Part shown: piece after piece, positions 23,534 to 24,699 of the stretch
How the letters are laid out: each line of letters begins with the position of its first letter
Numbering within the stretch: position 1 is the first letter of the stretch
From: T1Sed10-7 sp047921175
GTDB taxonomy: Bacteria > Actinomycetota > Nitriliruptoria > Nitriliruptorales > Nitriliruptoraceae
DNA length: 24,699 nt
Direction of reading: 5' to 3'
Assembly (NCBI GenBank): GCA_047921175.1
Contig: JBLRWQ010000048.1
Location: forward strand, 1 to 24,699
Notes under the pieces: generated by a model
Told to the model about the DNA's origin: nothing
The model's input: the letters and a program-made list of their open reading frames with translations, nothing else
Databases searched by the model: none
Made by a program: the position numbers and the translations under genes

Positions 23534-24431
23534 CCGCCCCGATCAGCTCGAGGTAGGTGTCCTCGAAGCTGCCCCGCTCAAGCTGCAGCCCGTCGAGCTC
23601 GACGCCTCGGGTGCTGGCCCAGCCGGTCACGGTGTGCAGGTCCTCGGTGAGCGAGGTGGAGCGCACCACGACGCGCTCGTCCGTGACCTCGACCTCGCCG
23701 TCGAGCCGTGGCAGGTCGGCGCTGCCGACGCCGGCCGGGAGCAGGAAGCTGAGCACCGACCGACCGGCAGCGGTCCGCGCCGCCAGCTCGTCCGGCGTGC
23801 CGAGGGCGACGAGTCGCCCGTCAGCCACGACCGCGACGCGGTCGGCGAGCCGGTAGGCCTCCTCCATGTAGTGGGTGGTCAGCACCACGGTCTTGCCGAT
23901 GTCGCACAGGCCCGCGACCACGTCCCAGGCCTGGCGGCGTGCGGAGGGGTCGAAGCCGGTGGTGGGCTCGTCGAGGAAGAGCAGCTCCGGGTCGCCGATC
24001 AGCCCGAGCGCCAGGTCGACGCGGCGGCGCTGCCCGCCGGACAGGGTCCTGGTCCGGGCGTCGGCCTTGCCCGTCAGCCCGACCAGCTCGATCACCTCGT
24101 CCACCCGACGTGGGGCGGGGTAGAAGCCGGCGTACAGCGACACCAGCTCCCGGACGGTGAACCGCTCGTCCATCCCGGCCTCCTGGAGCACGATGCCGAT
24201 GCGCTCCCGGTAGGCCCGGCCGCCGGTCTGCGGGTCGAACCCCAGCACCTCGACACGCCCACTGGTGCGGGTGCGGTGACCCTCCAGGATCTCCACGGTC
24301 GAGGTCTTGCCCGCCCCGTTGGGGCCGACGATCGCGACGACCTCGCCCTCCTCGATGGTCAGGCTCAGGCCCTGGACCGCGTGGTTGTCTCCATAGCGTT
24401 TGTGCAGGTCCTCAACGACGACGATGCTCAC
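23517..24431 (-). CDS. ABC-2 transporter ATP-binding protein
   Basis: A 304-residue export ATPase. Walker A is GPNGAGKTS (36-44), followed by Q-loop IVLQE, signature LSGGQRRRVDLALGL (130-144), Walker B LLFLDEPTTGFDP (150-162) and switch His187 in LTTHYMEEA. The C-terminus ends with the class-typical SFEDTYLELIGA. The GTG at 24431 is preferred because GGAG lies 6 bases before it. The ATG at 24449 would add six residues but has no ribosome binding site and itself forms part of the purine-rich leader. It overlaps the fused permease by 17 bp. It closely resembles the ATPase at 17752-18702 and the relic near 20.2 kb. Confidence 0.92.
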   Translation of the reverse strand: MSIVVVEDLHKRYGDNHAVQGLSLTIEEGEVVAIVGPNGAGKTSTVEILEGHRTRTSGRVEVLGFDPQTGGRAYRERIGIVLQEAGMDERFTVRELVSLYAGFYPAPRRVDEVIELVGLTGKADARTRTLSGGQRRRVDLALGLIGDPELLFLDEPTTGFDPSARRQAWDVVAGLCDIGKTVVLTTHYMEEAYRLADRVAVVADGRLVALGTPDELAARTAAGRSVLSFLLPAGVGSADLPRLDGEVEVTDERVVVRSTSLTEDLHTVTGWASTRGVELDGLQLERGSFEDTYLELIGAGEGRG

Positions 24432-24592
24432 GGCTCGCTCCACCTCCATGGCTTCGGGGCCCCGTTGCCCCGGAGTTCCTCCCGATCAGCGTCCCACGAT
24501 GGGGATCCACGTCCATCCGCCCCGGGGAGGAAGCTGTGCTCCGTCTCGGGGTGGAACCTCGCGTCTGCCGGGTCCGCACCGGCGCTGCTGGC
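24432..24592. other. Short intergenic leader of ABC operon
   Basis: Holds the presumed promoter of the second ABC-2 operon, but no clear -35/-10 pair is seen. CGGGGC (24455-24460) and GCCCCG (24467-24472) form a 6-bp inverted repeat just upstream of the ribosome binding site that could hide it in a hairpin. Confidence 0.3.
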
Positions 24593-24699
24593 TCAGGCGC
24601 TCGAGCCGCGGTCCCGGTGCGAACGCGCGGCCGCACCGACGACGAGCCCGAGTCCCGCGCCCGCCACCGCGCCGACGACCGTGGCCCCCGACGATGCCG
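24593..24699 (-). CDS. C-terminal end of a membrane protein, cut by window
   Basis: A minus-strand frame enters from the window edge and ends at a TGA (24595-24593). The last 34 residues form a hydrophobic Gly/Ala/Val-rich helix (ATVVGAVAGAGLGLVVGAAA) followed by a charged tail RSHRDRGSSA. This fits the final membrane span of an integral membrane protein. The family cannot be judged from so little sequence. Confidence 0.5.
   Translation of the reverse strand, partial: ASSGATVVGAVAGAGLGLVVGAAARSHRDRGSSA

Noticed and set aside
1..24699. CRISPR arrays, tRNA or rRNA genes, complete insertion sequences
   Set aside because: No regularly spaced repeats, cloverleaf-like sequences, rRNA signatures or paired terminal inverted repeats with an intact transposase were seen by eye.

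Overview
The window is very GC-rich DNA with many GTG starts and long chains of genes joined by 4-bp ATGA/GTGA overlaps. This points to a high-GC Actinomycetota-like bacterium. I cannot name the genus, and no rRNA, tRNA, CRISPR array or complete mobile element is visible.

Region 1 (1-6.5 kb). After a partial membrane gene and a possibly decayed reading frame on the minus strand, a 0.3-kb regulatory region leads into a plus-strand anaerobic respiration operon. It encodes a Tat-exported DMSO-reductase catalytic subunit (DmsA), the four-cluster ferredoxin subunit (DmsB), the membrane anchor (DmsC), a TorD-type maturation chaperone and an unusual multi-cysteine iron-sulfur protein. Region 2 (6.8-10.6 kb) is convergent with it. 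It is a four-gene molybdate operon in the order XRE/molybdate-binding regulator, modA, modB, modC, with every junction overlapping by 4 bp and a recognisable promoter. It could supply the metal for the DmsA cofactor.

Region 3 (10.7-16.6 kb). An amidase is divergent from a plus-strand chain: a KdpD-C-terminal-like histidine kinase (DUF4118-HisKA-HATPase), an OmpR/KdpE-type regulator, a 46-residue single-span membrane peptide, a TrkH-type potassium transporter and an OB-fold-like membrane protein of unknown function. Three of the four junctions overlap by 4 bp. This looks like a compact potassium-uptake locus with its own two-component system. No TrkA/KtrA-type gating subunit is seen.

Region 4 (16.6-24.7 kb). 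There are two ABC-2 export systems. One is ATPase-permease-XRE regulator, with an AT-rich operator/promoter containing the inverted repeat TGCTAT-gtcg-ATAGCA. The other is an ATPase plus a permease made of two fused homologous halves. Between them lie two small genes of DUF1801-like and DUF2200-like families and about 2 kb of gene decay. The decayed stretch holds an ABC ATPase that has lost its Walker B segment, an SRPBCC-family gene with a stop codon and a frameshift, and a scrap of a glyoxalase-fold gene.

The most interesting candidate systems are the TrkH locus with its coupled micro-protein, the DMSO reductase operon with its accessory iron-sulfur protein, and the self-contained molybdate sensing/uptake operon. 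Family assignments rest on motif recognition by eye; no database search was run.
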